From the NCBI RefSeq assembly GCF_002286985.1, contig NZ_NSKC01000003.1:372001-436000 (forward strand): 64,000 nucleotides of DNA. The letters run 5' to 3'. A program made the position numbers and the translations under genes. The stretch comes from Halorubrum salipaludis (GTDB taxonomy: Archaea; Halobacteriota; Halobacteria; Halobacteriales; Haloferacaceae). The notes under the pieces are model-generated. The model worked only from the letters and a program-made list of their open reading frames with translations, had not been told where the DNA came from and searched no databases. How positions within the stretch are numbered: the first letter of the stretch is position 1; each line of letters starts with the position of its first letter. Below are positions 32,880 through 42,086 of the stretch, one piece after another.

Positions 32880-33872
32880 TCACAGCGTCTCTTTCACGCC
32901 CAGCACCCGCTCTTCCGCCTCCCGTCCCGGGTCCCACTCGGCGCCGTCGCGGTCGGCCTCCCGATGCTCGGCGACGGTCCGCGCCATCGCCTCGTCGACG
33001 GGCGTCGACTCCCATCCGAGATCGGCGAGCGCACACGTGTCGAGCAGGTGCGGGTACTCCCGGTACAAGGCGAAGTCGTCCGGTTCGAGCCCGCCGGCCG
33101 CCAGCGCGTCGGCGCTCGCCGCGACGACCTCGCAGTCGGCGCCGGCGGCGTCGGCGATCGCCTCCAGCGTCTCTTCGAGCGTGAGCGCTCGGCGGTCCCC
33201 CACGTTGTACGCCCGCCCCGCCTCGCCGCGCTCGGCGACGATCCGGAGCGCGCTCGCCACGTCCTCGACGTACGCCCGGTGCCAGAGGTTCTGCCCGTCG
33301 CCCGGGACGACGACGCGGTCGTGGGAGAGCACGCGGTCGATCCAGTAGTCGAGCCGCTCCGTGTAGTCGTACGGGCCGTAGACGATACAGGGACGCACCG
33401 CCATCGCGCGGACGCCCTCCTCGGCGGCCGCGAAGACGGCCCGATCGCCCTCTGCCTTCCGGTTCCCGTAGGTCTCCGACGTGTCGTCGGTCGCCTGCTC
33501 GGGCGTGCACGGGCGGAGCGCCGTTTCCCCTTCGCGTTTGGGGATCTCCTCGTCGGCGTAGCTCGATCCGGACGAGACGTACACGTACCCGCCGACGTCG
33601 GCGAACACCTCCGTGGCCGTCTCCACGTCGGCCGGCTCATAGGCGACGCAGTCGATCACGACGTCGGGTTCGACCGAGAGCTTCGCGGTCCGGAGGTCCC
33701 GCTCGTTCGTGCGGTCCCCCTCGATGTGAGTCACTCTGTCGTCGTCGGAAAACGGATTCTCGTGGGTGCCCCGGTTCAACATCCCGACCTCGTAGCCGTT
33801 CGCGAGCAGGTCCGAGACGGTGTGTCGGCCGATAAAGCGAGTCCCGCCGATGACGAGCGCCGTGTCGGTCAT
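32880..33872 (-). CDS. NAD-dependent epimerase/dehydratase (extended SDR)
   Basis: A 330-residue extended short-chain dehydrogenase. The NAD loop is VIGGTRFIGRHTVSDLL, DCVAYEP and VYVSSGSSY carry core positions, and the catalytic Tyr and Lys are in ETYGNRKAEGD (YxxxK). IVYGPYDYTERLDYWI is the substrate-binding region. Homologues act on nucleotide sugars or polyketide-like substrates; the substrate is not inferable. I prefer ATG 33872 (MTDTALVIGG) over 33881 because it gives the tighter N-terminus. Convergent with the GNAT gene. Confidence 0.88.
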   Translation of the reverse strand: MTDTALVIGGTRFIGRHTVSDLLANGYEVGMLNRGTHENPFSDDDRVTHIEGDRTNERDLRTAKLSVEPDVVIDCVAYEPADVETATEVFADVGGYVYVSSGSSYADEEIPKREGETALRPCTPEQATDDTSETYGNRKAEGDRAVFAAAEEGVRAMAVRPCIVYGPYDYTERLDYWIDRVLSHDRVVVPGDGQNLWHRAYVEDVASALRIVAERGEAGRAYNVGDRRALTLEETLEAIADAAGADCEVVAASADALAAGGLEPDDFALYREYPHLLDTCALADLGWESTPVDEAMARTVAEHREADRDGAEWDPGREAEERVLGVKETL

Positions 33873-33947
33873 ACCGGTCATCCGGGCAGCGGACTCAAAA
33901 GCGTGGCCGAACCGGAACGGGGCGAGGGAAACGGACGGGACACCGCC

Positions 33948-34094
33948 TCAGTCGTCGTGCTTCGCGCGCGGCCCGTCCCCGCGCCACCGACGGTACAGCA
34001 GGTACGCGACGCCGAGTCCGACGACCCAGCTCCCGACCCCCGCGATCGCGAATCCGATTCCGATCAGGAACTCTCCGGTCGGCACGCCGAACAT
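33948..34094 (-). CDS. Small single-span membrane protein
   Basis: A 48-residue protein: MFGVPTGEFLIGIGFAIAG begins the single membrane span, which runs to about VAYLLYRRW, followed by a basic-acidic tail RGDGPRAKHDD. GTTTATGT on the minus strand (about 34125-34118) is 26 bases from ATG 34094, which favours this start over an upstream ATG at 34175 that would overlap the divergent gene. Its place beside cox genes suggests an accessory respiratory subunit, but this is inference. Confidence 0.65.
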   Translation of the reverse strand: MFGVPTGEFLIGIGFAIAGVGSWVVGLGVAYLLYRRWRGDGPRAKHDD

Positions 34095-34173
34095 ACCCTC
34101 GTTCGGCGTCTCGGCCACATAAACGCTCCGAGGGAGGGGTAGTTTCTCGGCGCTGGCGCCCGTTCCGAACGCC

Positions 34174-34659
34174 ATGAGCGATCCCGAACCGAACCGGCGA
34201 CGGCCGTGGCTCGCCGCAGCGCTGGCGCTTCTTGTGTCCGGTCTCGGTCACGCCTACCTCAGGCGATGGGCGCGCGCGTTCGGCTGGTACGCGGCGGTCA
34301 CGGCGACGCTCGTGTTCGTCGTCCCCGACGCGGCGGTCGATCGGGTCGCCGCCGGCGACCGGCCACCGGTCGCCGACATCGCCCCGGCGCTCGTCGTCGT
34401 CGCCGCTAGCGTCGTCGACGCGTACGTCCTCGCCCTCCGGAACAACCGCGAGTACGACCGGCACTCGTCGTCGTCGAGCGACGACGCGGCGGACGCGTCC
34501 GCCGACCGGAATGCGGAGCGGACGAGCGACGATGAACTCGAACCGCGCGGAGCGGTACCGGACTCGACCACCGACACCGTCTCGTGTCCTCACTGCGGCC
34601 GCGACACGGACGCGACGCTCGATTTCTGTCAGTGGTGCGCCGATCCGCTGGAGGAGTAA
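34174..34659 (+). CDS. Membrane protein with C-terminal zinc ribbon
   Basis: A 161-residue protein with two or three membrane spans (PWLAAALALLVSGLGHAYL, WYAAVTATLVFVVPDA, IAPALVVVAASVVDAYVLA), a disordered Ser-Asp linker, and a C-terminal C4 zinc ribbon (SCPHCGRDTDATLDFCQWC). The first span carries the GLGHAYLRRW motif shared with TM2-type small proteins. Convergent with CoxAC; cytochrome oxidase loci of haloarchaea often contain such a protein. Confidence 0.8.
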   Translation: MSDPEPNRRRPWLAAALALLVSGLGHAYLRRWARAFGWYAAVTATLVFVVPDAAVDRVAAGDRPPVADIAPALVVVAASVVDAYVLALRNNREYDRHSSSSSDDAADASADRNAERTSDDELEPRGAVPDSTTDTVSCPHCGRDTDATLDFCQWCADPLEE

Positions 34660-34699
34660 GCCGCGTCCGAAAAAGGGAACCGAGGCGTCCGCCGCTACC

Positions 34700-37198
34700 T
34701 CAGAAGAGGTAGAACAGCGGGAAGATGAACACCCAGACGATGTCCACGAAGTGCCAGTAGAGGCCGAAGTACTCGATCGGCCGTTCGTCATCGAGGTAGT
34801 GGCCCTGATACACCCGGACGAACAGGAAGATGGCGATCAGGAGCCCGATGACGACGTGGATCCCGTGGAGCCCAGTCGTCACGTAGTAGATCGACGCCTG
34901 AATCGGGTCGCCGTGGGCGTTGGCGTTGATCGTCACGCCGCGGTCGAAGATCTCGTGGTTCCACTCCCACATCTTGATCGCCAGGAACACGAAGCCGAAC
35001 CCGATCGTCGCGCCGAGCGAGGCCAGCAGCCCCTGCCGGCTCTTGCGGTGGGCGGCCACCAGCGCGAGGATCACCGTGAACGAGGAGGTGATCAGCACGA
35101 ACGTGTTGATGAGCCCGGGCAGCGACTCCGTCAGCGGCTCCCACGTCATCCAGCCGGCGTTGTACCGGACGAAGATGGCCGCGGAGAGGAACGCGCCGAA
35201 GACGATCACGTCGGAGGCGAGGAAGAACCACATCCCCAGCTTCACCTTCTCGACGCCCTCGAAGGGCCACCGCTCGGCGAACTCGCTGGGCGGCGCGTAG
35301 AAGTCCTCCAGCCCCCACTTCACGCCGGACCAGATCATACCGATCAGTCCGACGACGATGAGCACCGGGTACACGGGGTTCGAGATTTCGACTCCCGTCT
35401 GGGCCACCGACTCACCCAGGATGAACGTGACCGACTCGCTGAAGCCGGAGAGCCCGAGCAGCAGGATACCGAGCGCCAGCGAGATCGCGAACGGCCAGAT
35501 GCTCGCGTGGCTCGGGTGTTTGTCCCAGTACGGGTACTCCGTGATGTGCTCTTCGTGGCTGTCGCCGCCGTCGGTCGCGGCGTCGCCGTCGGCGTCGGCC
35601 TTCACGGCCGGCCCGCCGTCGGGCACGTAGTCCTTCACGAACTCCAGCTTACCGGAGGCGTACGAGGGGCGGTTGGGCCAGTTCTCGAGCGGCGGGGGCG
35701 AGGAGATCGCCCACTCCGCCGTCCGCGAGTAATCCCACGGGTTGTCGCCGGCGGGCTCGCCGGAGACGTAGGACTTCGCGAAGTTGTAGAACATGATGAA
35801 GAACGACAGCCCGAGGACGAACGCCCCGATCGTCCCGAACTGGTGGTAGATCTGGAACTCGGGGTTGTACTCGAACACCCGGCGGGGGGTCTCCCAGCCG
35901 AGGAACATCGAGAAGTAGACGGCGTTAAAGCCGATGAAGAAGACGACGAAGTGGATCTTCCCGAGGAGCTCGTCGTACATCTTCCCGGTCACCTTCGGGA
36001 ACCAGTAGTAGGCCCCGCCGAACAGCGCCGTCGCACCGCCGAACATCACGTAGTGGAAGTGCGCGACCACCCAGTAGGTGCCGCGGAACTCGTAGTCGAG
36101 CACGATCGCGCCGAGGAACACCCCGGTGATGCCGCCGAGGATGAACAGCAACAGCGCCCCGAACGCGAAGAGGAACGGCGTCGTGAACTGGATGCGGCCC
36201 TTGATGAGGGTGTAGATCAGCGAGAACACCACGAGGTCGAAGGGCAGCGAGATCCCGATGGTGGTCGCCATCATCAGCGTCTTGATCTCCAGGTTGATCG
36301 TCGTCAGGAACATGTGGTGCATCCACACGAGGAACGACTGGACCGAGATCAGACAGATGGCGATGATCACCCACTTCCGGCCGACGAGGCGCCGCCCGGA
36401 GAAGGTCTGGAACAGCTCCAACATGACCCCAAGCGCCGGGAAGAAGACGATGTACACCTCCGGATGGCCGAAGAACCAGAAGAGGTGCCCCCACAGCAGG
36501 GAGCCGCCTTCGGTTGCGGAGAAGTAGACACTCCCGAGCACGCGGTCGGACGCGAGGATGAGGCCCACGGCGAGCAGCGCCGCGAACGCGAACAGCATCA
36601 TCCACACCGTGGCGAGGATGGACCAGGTGAACATCGGCATATCCATGATCCCCATCCCCTCGGCGCGCGAGTGGTGGATGGACGTGAGGAAGTTCACCGT
36701 CGACGCCGTGATGCCGACGACGAACATGAACAGCGCGAGCACCGCCCCGGTCGACCCGATGCTCGGCGTGTACATCGGGATGTTGAGCGGGGCGTACATC
36801 GTCCACCCGGCGTCGAGCGTCCCGCCCTGGAAGAAGCTGATCCCCAGCAGGATGCCGGAGAACAGGTACATCCAGTAGGAGAGCGCGTTCAGGCGCGGGA
36901 ACGCGAGGTCGTCGGCGCCGATCTGCAGCGGCACGAAGTAGTTCGCGAAGCCGAACCCGAACGGCGAGAGGAACCAGAACACCATGATCAGTCCGTGCGC
37001 GGTGACGGCCTCGTTGTACGCCAGCCCGGAGAGGATCTGGCTCGTCGGGTCCCACAGCTGCATGCGGATCAGCAGCGCGAGGACGCCGCCGAACAGCAGG
37101 AAGAACAGCGCGGTGATCGTGTACAGGATGCCGATGTCCTTGTGGTTCGTCGTGACGAACCAGCGCTTGACGGAGGTCGTCGGGGGAAGTTCGCTCAT
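34700..37198 (-). CDS. coxAC: Cytochrome c oxidase subunits I and III, fused (CoxAC)
   Basis: An 832-residue fusion. The N-terminal two-thirds is haem-copper oxidase subunit I: low-spin haem His68 ([11 protein letters not shown]), CuB and Tyr cross-link region HPEVY (His245, Tyr249) with Glu247, HH at 294-295, and haem ligands His380 and His382 ([11 protein letters not shown]). This pattern marks a type A oxidase. An acidic linker (about 530-565) joins a C-terminal subunit III part of about seven spans (ending [18 protein letters not shown]). It reduces oxygen and pumps protons at the membrane. The start overlaps the coxB stop (ATGA). Confidence 0.97.
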   Translation of the reverse strand: MSELPPTTSVKRWFVTTNHKDIGILYTITALFFLLFGGVLALLIRMQLWDPTSQILSGLAYNEAVTAHGLIMVFWFLSPFGFGFANYFVPLQIGADDLAFPRLNALSYWMYLFSGILLGISFFQGGTLDAGWTMYAPLNIPMYTPSIGSTGAVLALFMFVVGITASTVNFLTSIHHSRAEGMGIMDMPMFTWSILATVWMMLFAFAALLAVGLILASDRVLGSVYFSATEGGSLLWGHLFWFFGHPEVYIVFFPALGVMLELFQTFSGRRLVGRKWVIIAICLISVQSFLVWMHHMFLTTINLEIKTLMMATTIGISLPFDLVVFSLIYTLIKGRIQFTTPFLFAFGALLLFILGGITGVFLGAIVLDYEFRGTYWVVAHFHYVMFGGATALFGGAYYWFPKVTGKMYDELLGKIHFVVFFIGFNAVYFSMFLGWETPRRVFEYNPEFQIYHQFGTIGAFVLGLSFFIMFYNFAKSYVSGEPAGDNPWDYSRTAEWAISSPPPLENWPNRPSYASGKLEFVKDYVPDGGPAVKADADGDAATDGGDSHEEHITEYPYWDKHPSHASIWPFAISLALGILLLGLSGFSESVTFILGESVAQTGVEISNPVYPVLIVVGLIGMIWSGVKWGLEDFYAPPSEFAERWPFEGVEKVKLGMWFFLASDVIVFGAFLSAAIFVRYNAGWMTWEPLTESLPGLINTFVLITSSFTVILALVAAHRKSRQGLLASLGATIGFGFVFLAIKMWEWNHEIFDRGVTINANAHGDPIQASIYYVTTGLHGIHVVIGLLIAIFLFVRVYQGHYLDDERPIEYFGLYWHFVDIVWVFIFPLFYLF

Positions 37199-37983
37199 GC
37201 GCTCACACCTCCGATGGCGGCGGCGTTAACGCTCGCGGCGCCGTCGACGCTCGCGCCGCCCTCGACGTTGGAGGAGTCGCCGTCGGTCCCCTCGTACCAC
37301 GTCTCCCACTCGTCCTGCGGGATGACGGTGATCTGGCCCTCCATCGCGGAGTGGCCGGGACCGCAGAGCTCGAAGCACTCGACCGTGAACGTCGCCTCGC
37401 CGCCCTGCGCCTGGACTTCCTCGGAACTGACGGAGAACCAGTTGGTGTTGGTGTCTCCGGGGATGGCGTCGGACTTTATCCGCAGCTCCGACGAGCCGAA
37501 GTTGTGCCACACGTCCCGTGATGTCACCGAGATGTCGATCCGCGTATCGGCGGGCACGACCAGCTCACCCGTCTCGGTGTGGCCGTTCGGGTACTCGTAG
37601 TCCCAGCCGTACTGGTACCCTTCGACGACGATCTCGATGTTGTCCTCGTCGGCGTCCGGTCCGTCCTCGACGTAGAGGAGGATCCCGTACGCGTACACGA
37701 CGAGGCTGATGACGACGATCGCGCTCAACCCGAACGACAGGAAGAGCTTCTTGGCTTTCGGACCGCCCTGTCCCGTCGGGAGCTCGCCGACCTCCGGCGC
37801 GTCGAAGCCCTCCTTCGGCTCGCCGCCGTCGTCGCGGTACTTGTACACGTTCCACAGCGTGTACGCGACGACGATGGTTCCGATGAGGGTCCCTAACGCG
37901 AGGAAGACGAAGAAGATCTCGTCGAAGACCTCCGCCTGCGCGCGCCAGTCGCTCCCCTGTTGCAGGATAAGTGAATCTATCAT
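37195..37983 (-). CDS. coxB: Cytochrome c oxidase subunit II (CoxB)
   Basis: A 262-residue subunit II carrying the CuA electron-entry site. Two membrane spans ([40 protein letters not shown]) precede the external cupredoxin domain. CuA ligands: His160 (DVWHNF), Cys203, Glu205, Cys207, His211 and Met214 in [12 protein letters not shown]. The C-terminus is a Ser-Ala-Gly tail. I use ATG 37983 ([13 protein letters not shown]); an in-frame GTG at 37992 would add three residues. CTAAGGTG about 28 bases upstream is the likely promoter. It is the first gene of a coxB-coxAC operon. Confidence 0.97.
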   Translation of the reverse strand: MIDSLILQQGSDWRAQAEVFDEIFFVFLALGTLIGTIVVAYTLWNVYKYRDDGGEPKEGFDAPEVGELPTGQGGPKAKKLFLSFGLSAIVVISLVVYAYGILLYVEDGPDADEDNIEIVVEGYQYGWDYEYPNGHTETGELVVPADTRIDISVTSRDVWHNFGSSELRIKSDAIPGDTNTNWFSVSSEEVQAQGGEATFTVECFELCGPGHSAMEGQITVIPQDEWETWYEGTDGDSSNVEGGASVDGAASVNAAAIGGVSA

Positions 37984-38222
37984 GTTCGTCACTCTGCTCT
38001 TGTACCCACCTTAGCGAAGGCGCACTTAGCTCTTGTGTAGCGGAGCGAGAAGCGCCCCACGTGGCGACCCGCAGAGTCACCTTCAGCGGGGCGTGTCGAC
38101 CGGTCGCCCCGAGCTGCGACGGAGCGATGGGGAGCCGATCGACGGAACACCCGGAAGTCGATCGGCCGAACATACGAAGGCTATTTGTACGCGGGAACGG
38201 ACCGCCTAACAACGAACTCACC

Positions 38223-38675
38223 ATGGTCTCACTCACGCTCTTGAGCACGGCACTGATGGGGCTGCTCGTCGTGGCCACCTTCGTCGCCGTCGCGCAGATC
38301 GGAGGACAGCGAACCGCTCCCGGCGCCGGATCGACCAGCAGATACGACGCGGTGGTCGCGACCCTCGGCGACGTCGCCCGGACGCCGGCGGTCTGGGCGG
38401 TCGCGTTCGTCGCCGTCACGGTCGGCATCGGCGCGGTCGCGGTCCTCGCGGTCGGCAACTTCGGACTGCCCGAAGGGCTCTCCGGGAGTCTCCTCACCGC
38501 CGTGTACGCCGCGGTCGGCCTCCTGTTGACCGGCTTCGTCTTCCTCGGCGCGTACTTCGGCACTCGCGGCCGCGGGCTCGGAAACGCTCACGGCGTCGCG
38601 GCCGGCTCGTTCGCGGCCGGGCTGGTGTTCCTCGTGCTCATCGCGGCCCAGCTGCTCGTCGGGATCATCGGATAG
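38223..38675 (+). CDS. Membrane protein next to cytochrome oxidase, function unknown
   Basis: A 150-residue protein with four predicted spans (LLSTALMGLLVVATFVAVAQ, VWAVAFVAVTVGIGAVAVLA, LLTAVYAAVGLLLTGFVFLG and AAGLVFLVLIAAQLLVGIIG). It starts at ATG 38223; CTATTTGTA about 38 bases upstream implies a short leader. Divergent from coxB, so the two share a control region of about 240 bases (37984-38222). Haloarchaeal oxidase loci often include a membrane protein of this size. No catalytic motif is visible. Confidence 0.78.
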   Translation: MVSLTLLSTALMGLLVVATFVAVAQIGGQRTAPGAGSTSRYDAVVATLGDVARTPAVWAVAFVAVTVGIGAVAVLAVGNFGLPEGLSGSLLTAVYAAVGLLLTGFVFLGAYFGTRGRGLGNAHGVAAGSFAAGLVFLVLIAAQLLVGIIG

Positions 38676-38865
38676 TCGTCGGATAGCGCTTCTCGGCCGA
38701 TCGGTCCTCTCCCCGCACTTCCGTCTTCTCTGGACTCCGAGCGAAAGCTGTAACTTCGGTGTGGATCGTCGTTTCGAAGGAACAGTCTCATTTTCGAACC
38801 GCCCGCTCCCGACCGCCGCCGGTGGGTCAGGCCTGATCGGTCAGACGGCGATGAGGGCTGGCCGG

Positions 38866-39066
38866 TCAGGCGACGGCGACGCCGTTCCGCGCGAGGTAGT
38901 CGCTCGCGGCCTTGATCTCGACCGGACTCCCGATGATCCGATAGTGGTCGTCGCCCTCGACCACCGTCACGGTGAACCGCTCGCGGACGCCGTCCCGAAG
39001 TCCGTCGAGCGCGCGGCGCGGGAGGACGATCTGCGTGCTGTCACGGAGGCTCGACGGATCGGGCAT
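38866..39066 (-). CDS. Conserved small haloarchaeal protein (VNG_1110C-like)
   Basis: A 66-residue soluble protein: MPDPSSLRDSTQIVLPRRAL, a strand FTVTVVEGDDHYRIIGSP, then EIKAASDYLARNGVAVA. I recognise it as the small family found upstream of the DRG GTPase in haloarchaea. GTTTACCG about 26 bases upstream marks its promoter. Function unknown. The gap before it (38676-38865) has no supportable gene. Confidence 0.78.
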   Translation of the reverse strand: MPDPSSLRDSTQIVLPRRALDGLRDGVRERFTVTVVEGDDHYRIIGSPVEIKAASDYLARNGVAVA

Positions 39067-39276
39067 TCGACGTGTCGACTCTCGCGGTAAACGGGTATAA
39101 TCGTGTCGAAAGTTTGCCGAATCGACGCCGCGGTGGGGCCGTGGATCGCGGCCGGTTCGCGTATCGAGTGCGCGCGAGCGGCGCGGCCTCCAGAAATCCG
39201 GACCACTGAGGGGAAGCGCTGAGGTCGCGAGCCGGAAGGAACACCTTTAACGAGACGACCGGCCGACTGTACGCCA

Positions 39277-40386
39277 ATGGGACTGGAGGAAGAGATCGAG
39301 GACCTCCGCGAGGAGATCGCCGAGACGCCCTACAACAAGTCCACGGAGGCACACATCGGGCGCTTGAAGGCGAAGCTCGCGGAGAAAAAGGAGAAGCTGG
39401 AGAACCAGTCCTCCGCCGGCGGCGGCCACGGCTACGCGGTCGAGAAGCACGGCGACGCCACGGTCGCCTTAGTCGGGTTCCCGAGCGTGGGCAAGTCCAC
39501 CCTCATCAACGCCCTCACCAACGCCGACAGCGAGGTGGGCTCCTACGAGTTCACCACCCTCGACGTGAATCCCGGCATGCTGCAGTACCGCGGCGCGAAC
39601 ATCCAGATCCTCGACGTGCCGGGCCTGATCGAGGGCGCCGCGGGCGGCCGCGGCGGCGGGAAGGAGGTGCTCTCCGTCGTTCGGACCGCGGACCTGGTGG
39701 TGTATGTCCTCTCGGTCTTCGAGATCGAGCAGTACGACCGCCTGAGCGAGGAGCTGTACAACACCAACATCCGCCTCGACACGGAGCCCCCGAACATCAA
39801 CATCCGGAAGACGCACAAAGACGGGATCGGGGTGACCATGAGCGATGACGTGAGCCTCGACGAGAACACCGTCAAACAGGTCCTCCGCGAGTACGGCTAC
39901 GTCAACGCCAAGGTGACGATCCCCCACGACCTCACGATCGACGAGCTGGTCGACGCCGTGATGGACAACCGGGAGTACCTCCCCTCGATGGTCACCGTCA
40001 ACAAGGCCGACCTCATCGACAGGGACTACCTCCCGACCGTCGAGGCGGAGCTCCGCGAGCGCGACCTCGACCCCGACGACGTGATCTTTATCTCCGCGGA
40101 GATGGAGCGCGGGCTCGACGGGCTCAAAGAGCGGCTCTGGGAGGAGCTCGGACTCATCCGGATCTACATGGACAAGCCGGGCCGCGGCGTCGACTACGAG
40201 GAGCCGCTGATCCTGTTCGAGGGCGACACCGTCGGCGACGCCTGCACGAAGATCGGCGGCGAGTTCGACGAGCGGTTCAAGTTCGCCCGGGTGTCGGGAC
40301 CGAGCGCGAAACACGACGATCAGCAGGTCGGCAAGGGCCACGAGCTGGCCGACGAGGACGTGCTCCGGATCGTCGCTCGGAAGTAG
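39277..40386 (+). CDS. DRG-family GTP-binding protein
   Basis: Developmentally-regulated GTP-binding (DRG/OBG) protein, a ribosome-associated GTPase. The 369 residues show an N-terminal helical hairpin (EEEIEDLREEIAETPYNKST, then AHIGRLKAKLAEKKEKLENQ), the G domain with G1 GFPSVGKST, G2 TTLDVNPGMLQY, G3 DVPGLIEGA and G4 NKAD, an inserted S5D2L segment, and a C-terminal TGS domain (about 300-369, IRIYMDKPGRGVDYEEPLIL). ACCTTTAAC about 27 bases upstream gives a leaderless start. Confidence 0.95.
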   Translation: MGLEEEIEDLREEIAETPYNKSTEAHIGRLKAKLAEKKEKLENQSSAGGGHGYAVEKHGDATVALVGFPSVGKSTLINALTNADSEVGSYEFTTLDVNPGMLQYRGANIQILDVPGLIEGAAGGRGGGKEVLSVVRTADLVVYVLSVFEIEQYDRLSEELYNTNIRLDTEPPNINIRKTHKDGIGVTMSDDVSLDENTVKQVLREYGYVNAKVTIPHDLTIDELVDAVMDNREYLPSMVTVNKADLIDRDYLPTVEAELRERDLDPDDVIFISAEMERGLDGLKERLWEELGLIRIYMDKPGRGVDYEEPLILFEGDTVGDACTKIGGEFDERFKFARVSGPSAKHDDQQVGKGHELADEDVLRIVARK

Positions 40387-40653
40387 ACTTTTAAATCCGC
40401 GTCGGGGGAGTGATCGCTTGCGATTTCCGCCGTTTGGTTATAAATAACGGATAGGAAATCAGCGAGGAACACCGCAAAGCCCCAGGTGGTCGATACAACG
40501 GGTGGGAAGGAATAATTACTCCGGAACCGGGCAATTCACACACTTACGTAGCGGCCGTGTCAGTCCCGAGCGAAGCGACGCAATAGAATTTCCTCGATCG
40601 GTGTTCGGTGGATTCGACTAAACTCTTTTATAAACTCATCCGTGCGTATTTCT
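40387..40653. other. Gap before the HtpX-like gene with orphan promoter elements
   Basis: No gene that I can support lies here. The stretch is richer in A and T than its neighbours and holds two plus-strand TATA-like boxes, CTTTTAAATC (about 40388-40397) and GGTTATAAATAAC (about 40437-40449), neither placed correctly for the protease start. A third box, CTTTTATAAAC (about 40625-40635), is 25 bases before ATG 40654 and serves that gene. Confidence 0.5.
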
Positions 40654-41655
40654 ATGGAATGGTCCCCGAACAGGCGGTTACAGTTGTGGATCGTGCTTTC
40701 GTTGTCGGTGTTACTTCTGACGACGCTCGCGGCTGCGCTTGCCGGCGGAATCGTCGTGTTCTTCGTCGCGGTCACTCTGTGGACCCTCGGCGGTAGCGGA
40801 GCCGACCTCTTTACCGGGGACATACGTACTGTGTTGGTCATCTCCGTATCAGGCATTATTTTGAGTGCCCTGTTGTGGGGTGAGCGTAACGCACCCGACC
40901 ACGCAATCGCGATTACCGGTGCACAGCGAGTGTCGGAGGGGGAGTATCCGGAGCTGCGTTCGACCGTTCGCAACATCGCACACCAGGTTTCCGTCCCGGT
41001 CCCCACGATCTACGTGGCACCGACGGAGACGCCGATCTCACTGACCACGGGTTTCACCGCCCGTACGTCTCGGTTAGTCGTCAGCGAGGGGCTGCTGGAC
41101 GCGCTTGAGGAGCCGGAGCTACGCGCAGTCGTCGCGCACGAAGTTGCTCACGTCAAGAATCACGACGCGGCGGTCATGACTTCCGCGACCCAGCCGGTAG
41201 CCGCCGCCGAACGCGTCACAGAGCTACTTCGCGGTCCGACGACTGGAATCAAACACGGCGTCGTCAGCCGTGCGGATTACACTGACGCCGTCCTCTCCGT
41301 CGGTCTCACGCTTGTCTTTCCGCTCTGGATACTCTCTCGGTTACTGTCGTCCTCTTTCGCCCGTACGCGTGAGTTTGCTGCCGACCGCGGGGCGGTTGCG
41401 ATCACCGGTGAGCCAGCAGCCCTCGCGTCGGCGCTCAAGACAATCGATAGCTCGCTCGACGAGCGCCCAACCACCGATTTCCGACGAACATCGATAGCGG
41501 CCTTCGCAATCGTTGAGCCGGATGCGGTTGATCCGGCAGGGCGTCTCGCAGGGTTTACGAGATTCAAACGTCGGCTGTTCTCGACGCATCCACCGACGAG
41601 GGCACGAATAGAACGGCTCGAAGCGGATTACGAAAGGTTCAGCAAAGCCGAGTAA
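40654..41655 (+). CDS. M48-family zinc metalloprotease (HtpX-like)
   Basis: A 333-residue membrane protease. Two N-terminal spans (LWIVLSLSVLLLTTLAAALA, and a second near IRTVLVISVSGIILSALL) lead into the catalytic domain with HEVAH (162-166, in VVAHEVAHVKNHD) and the distal Glu in SFARTREFAADRGAVA. A third membrane segment (VLSVGLTLVFPLWILSRLLS) lies between. It probably degrades misfolded membrane proteins. Base composition is lower in GC and less codon-biased than its neighbours, which may mean recent acquisition. The TATA box 25 bases upstream favours ATG 40654 over GTG 40642. Confidence 0.92.
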   Translation: MEWSPNRRLQLWIVLSLSVLLLTTLAAALAGGIVVFFVAVTLWTLGGSGADLFTGDIRTVLVISVSGIILSALLWGERNAPDHAIAITGAQRVSEGEYPELRSTVRNIAHQVSVPVPTIYVAPTETPISLTTGFTARTSRLVVSEGLLDALEEPELRAVVAHEVAHVKNHDAAVMTSATQPVAAAERVTELLRGPTTGIKHGVVSRADYTDAVLSVGLTLVFPLWILSRLLSSSFARTREFAADRGAVAITGEPAALASALKTIDSSLDERPTTDFRRTSIAAFAIVEPDAVDPAGRLAGFTRFKRRLFSTHPPTRARIERLEADYERFSKAE

Positions 41656-41758
41656 CTGACCGCAGATCGGCGGTGAACGCCTCCAAATCCCCCGGTCGCT
41701 TGGCTGTTCGTGATCGGTTTCGCCGAGAGTACCCCCGTGACTGAGATCGCCGAAGCCC

Positions 41759-41941
41759 CAGTCGCGACGGCTCGCGCGCCTTGCTGTGCTCCTCGCTCGT
41801 TCGCGTTTCTCACTCGCTGCGGTGCTTGCTGCGGCGTGCTTCGCCCTCGCGACTGCCCCTTCGAGTCCCACCCCTGCGACCGCACAGCTCCTCACACCTC
41901 CCCAGCCTCGTCAGTCGCCGTCGCTTCGCTCCGGCGACTGA
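41759..41941. repeat. GC-rich non-coding element with nested inverted repeats
   Basis: The element holds CAGTCGCGA (41759-41767) matched by TCGCGACTG (41847-41855), and a second perfect hairpin TCAGTCGCCG (41911-41920) with CGGCGACTGA (41932-41941). Between them is CTTCGAGTCCCACCCC, which looks like a tRNA T-arm and 3' end. All reading frames are low-quality shadows. I recall similar sequences dispersed in Halorubrum and related genomes, so it may be a repeat family. It separates the protease from the YchF-type gene. Confidence 0.6.
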
Positions 41942-42086
41942 CTCCCTCGCGCGGCGCTCCTCGGCCGCGATGCGGCCTCGGAGGCGCGCGCCGACTGAGG
42001 CTGGAAACGAATCCGCCGTGGCTGTTGTCGTTCACCTCACCGAGTCCGACCGAAAGGCGCTTTTCGCCCGGCCGCGACCCACCACC

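Noticed and set aside
34232-37600. A 1,122-residue plus-strand open frame
   Set aside because: It runs antisense to coxAC/coxB; its composition (Arg, Glu, His, Asp, Gln repeats) is that of a GC-rich shadow frame and has no domain.
41710-42086. N-terminal extension of the YchF-type protein
   Set aside because: The extension would be translated through the inverted-repeat element and has Ser/Arg/Pro-rich shadow composition; the family begins at MITVALAGKPNAGKST.
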